A stretch of 64,000 nt of DNA from Apostichopus japonicus (Eukaryota; Echinodermata; Holothuroidea; Aspidochirotida; Stichopodidae). A model generated the notes under the pieces. It was not told where the DNA came from, ran no database searches, and saw only the letters and a program-made list of their open reading frames with translations. Location: contig NC_092566.1 in NCBI RefSeq assembly GCF_037975245.1, positions 5,146,001 to 5,210,000 on the forward strand, written 5' to 3'. Shown here one piece after another: positions 62,691 through 64,000 of the stretch. A program made the position numbers and the translations under genes. Each line of letters begins with the position of its first letter. The stretch's first letter is position 1.

Positions 62691-63930
62691 GGTAAAAAAG
62701 ACCTGTCTGTACCGATCGTTTAAAATGACACGTTTGCGTTTTGTATCGTTAAGTTATTAGCATAAGCTTGACATACTATATACGAGAAGAACACAGACCT
62801 ATTCAGTGCTCGGCTCATTGTAACATGTTACAAGTTTGTTGTCTTAAGTTCCTTGAGTGGAGATCGTCTAAAAGGTGAATAAAAAAGTAACCTAGAAATT
62901 ATGTAGTATTACTAGCATGTATTACAAAAAATATGGCCGAATTAGTTTCAAAATAAACGTTAGAAGCTGATAATATCACCGGCATTTGGTTAAATTACAA
63001 ACTGTTAAATATAAGAATTTTTTAAACTTATTGCAGTTAGATCAAAGCGTGTAAATTTTGTTTCAAGTTAATATTGTTGTTATTAGTAGTAGTATTTGAT
63101 TTGAAGAAATGGTTTGGCAGCTGGAAAAATCATCTGATTTTTTTACAACTGTTTCCTTCATTTGACTTTATTGCCATTATTAGCTTTCGTTTGTCTTCGA
63201 CGCTTAAAAAACAACTTCCTTAAAGTGAAAATAGAACAACAAATTGGTTCTTTGGTTGGTCTTCGGAAATCTTAGATGAGAGGGTAAGCAAAACTGAACA
63301 TCTTTGTATCGTTATGCAGAGATTGGTTTATTGTTTTTCAATTATCAGCAATGAAGTACTAATAGACCAATAGCAGCGAACATGTCTGCAACAATGGCCC
63401 CGAATCACGAGAAACGTATGGAGTACTCGATAGAAATAATCAATAATTAATATATCGATAGAAATAAACAGTAATGAAATTTATCTATAGTCTTCTGTTG
63501 TTATGGAAGAGGGAGTCGGGCATATGCTTTTTGCTAGGTCGGGCAGGCAAGACCTATTTAAAAAAAAAAAAAACATTTTCTGCCAATTTTTGAAGAGCTT
63601 GGGGGTGGGGGTGGGGGTGTGGATAGCACCCATACGGCGTCGAGTGTATTTCCAAATGAGGTCTTTTAATGAATTAACACATTATTTTGTATTTATTTAA
63701 ATGGTGTCGTTGCTATTGTTTTCATGTCGACTATCATTCTAAAATAGTGTGAACGCAACAGACATCGTGAGACCGATGGGACGGTGAACTAGCAGTTTTA
63801 GTAAAAAAAAAAAAACATCTTTGACGCTGAAAGTTTTTTCCGGGTTTCGTTTCCCGTTCCATCTGTCAGTGTAGATTTAATAGCTGAGAGACATATATTT
63901 CAACGTATACAACACAAGGAACATATTTAA

Positions 63931-63999
63931 AGATGAGGAATCGGCAGTTTATATTGCTGAATCGGCAGTACTGTATATATTGACGATGCCAGATGCCAT
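63931..63999. repeat. Dispersed repeat, copy 2 of 2
   Basis: AAAGATGAGGAATCGGCAGT, then TATTGCTGAATCGGCAGTAC and GATGCCAGATGCC. Matches 397-472 in the same orientation; may continue past the window edge. Confidence 0.6.
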
Positions 64000-64000
64000 T

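Overview
The window looks like nuclear DNA of an invertebrate deuterostome, most likely an echinoderm (a sea cucumber or relative is my guess). The reasons are multi-exon genes with GT-AG introns, AT-rich intergenic DNA full of SINEs and TA microsatellites, a vertebrate-like VDAC2, a SLC35D3-like transporter, and a lineage-specific relative of the metabotropic glutamate receptors. No bacterial or viral gene organisation is present.

Left third (953-15389, minus strand): twelve exons join in phase without a stop into at least 1585 codons. They encode a signal peptide followed by four tandem Venus-flytrap (VFT, ANF_receptor/class C GPCR) modules, separated by short linkers with three cysteines each. 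The gene runs off the left edge inside the fourth module, so its membrane part is not visible. Two exons carry the end of one module, the linker and the start of the next in a single open frame, so the tandem arrangement is directly visible. A TATA box and a (TCA)n tract of about 275 bp lie just upstream of the start.

Middle left (15.9-25.5 kb): no protein-coding gene recognised. It holds a hammerhead-ribozyme-like hairpin motif, a decayed Penelope-like reverse transcriptase, a complete non-autonomous hAT element with 8-bp target duplication, a degenerate array of about 21 bp units, a cluster of one intact and three decayed tRNA-Pro sequences interleaved with two copies of a tRNA-derived SINE, and a long fold-back repeat.

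Centre (25.8-28.4 kb, plus): a two-coding-exon SLC35D3-like nucleotide-sugar transporter of 304 residues. Between 28.7 and 33 kb lie a palindrome built from two inverted hammerhead-like modules, a SINE body and a LINE reverse-transcriptase relic.

Centre right (35.1-42.8 kb, plus): a complete VDAC (mitochondrial porin) of 283 residues in eight coding exons, with a possible non-coding first exon near 33.9 kb and polyadenylation signals near 44.7 kb. One intron contains a six-copy 74/75-bp minisatellite.

Right third (44.7-64 kb): essentially gene-free as far as I can read. It holds TA microsatellites, long G tracts, a polypurine stretch and one low-confidence candidate first exon at 58118. The three protein genes have no evident functional link; this is an ordinary animal gene neighbourhood, and the unusual item is the multi-VFT receptor.
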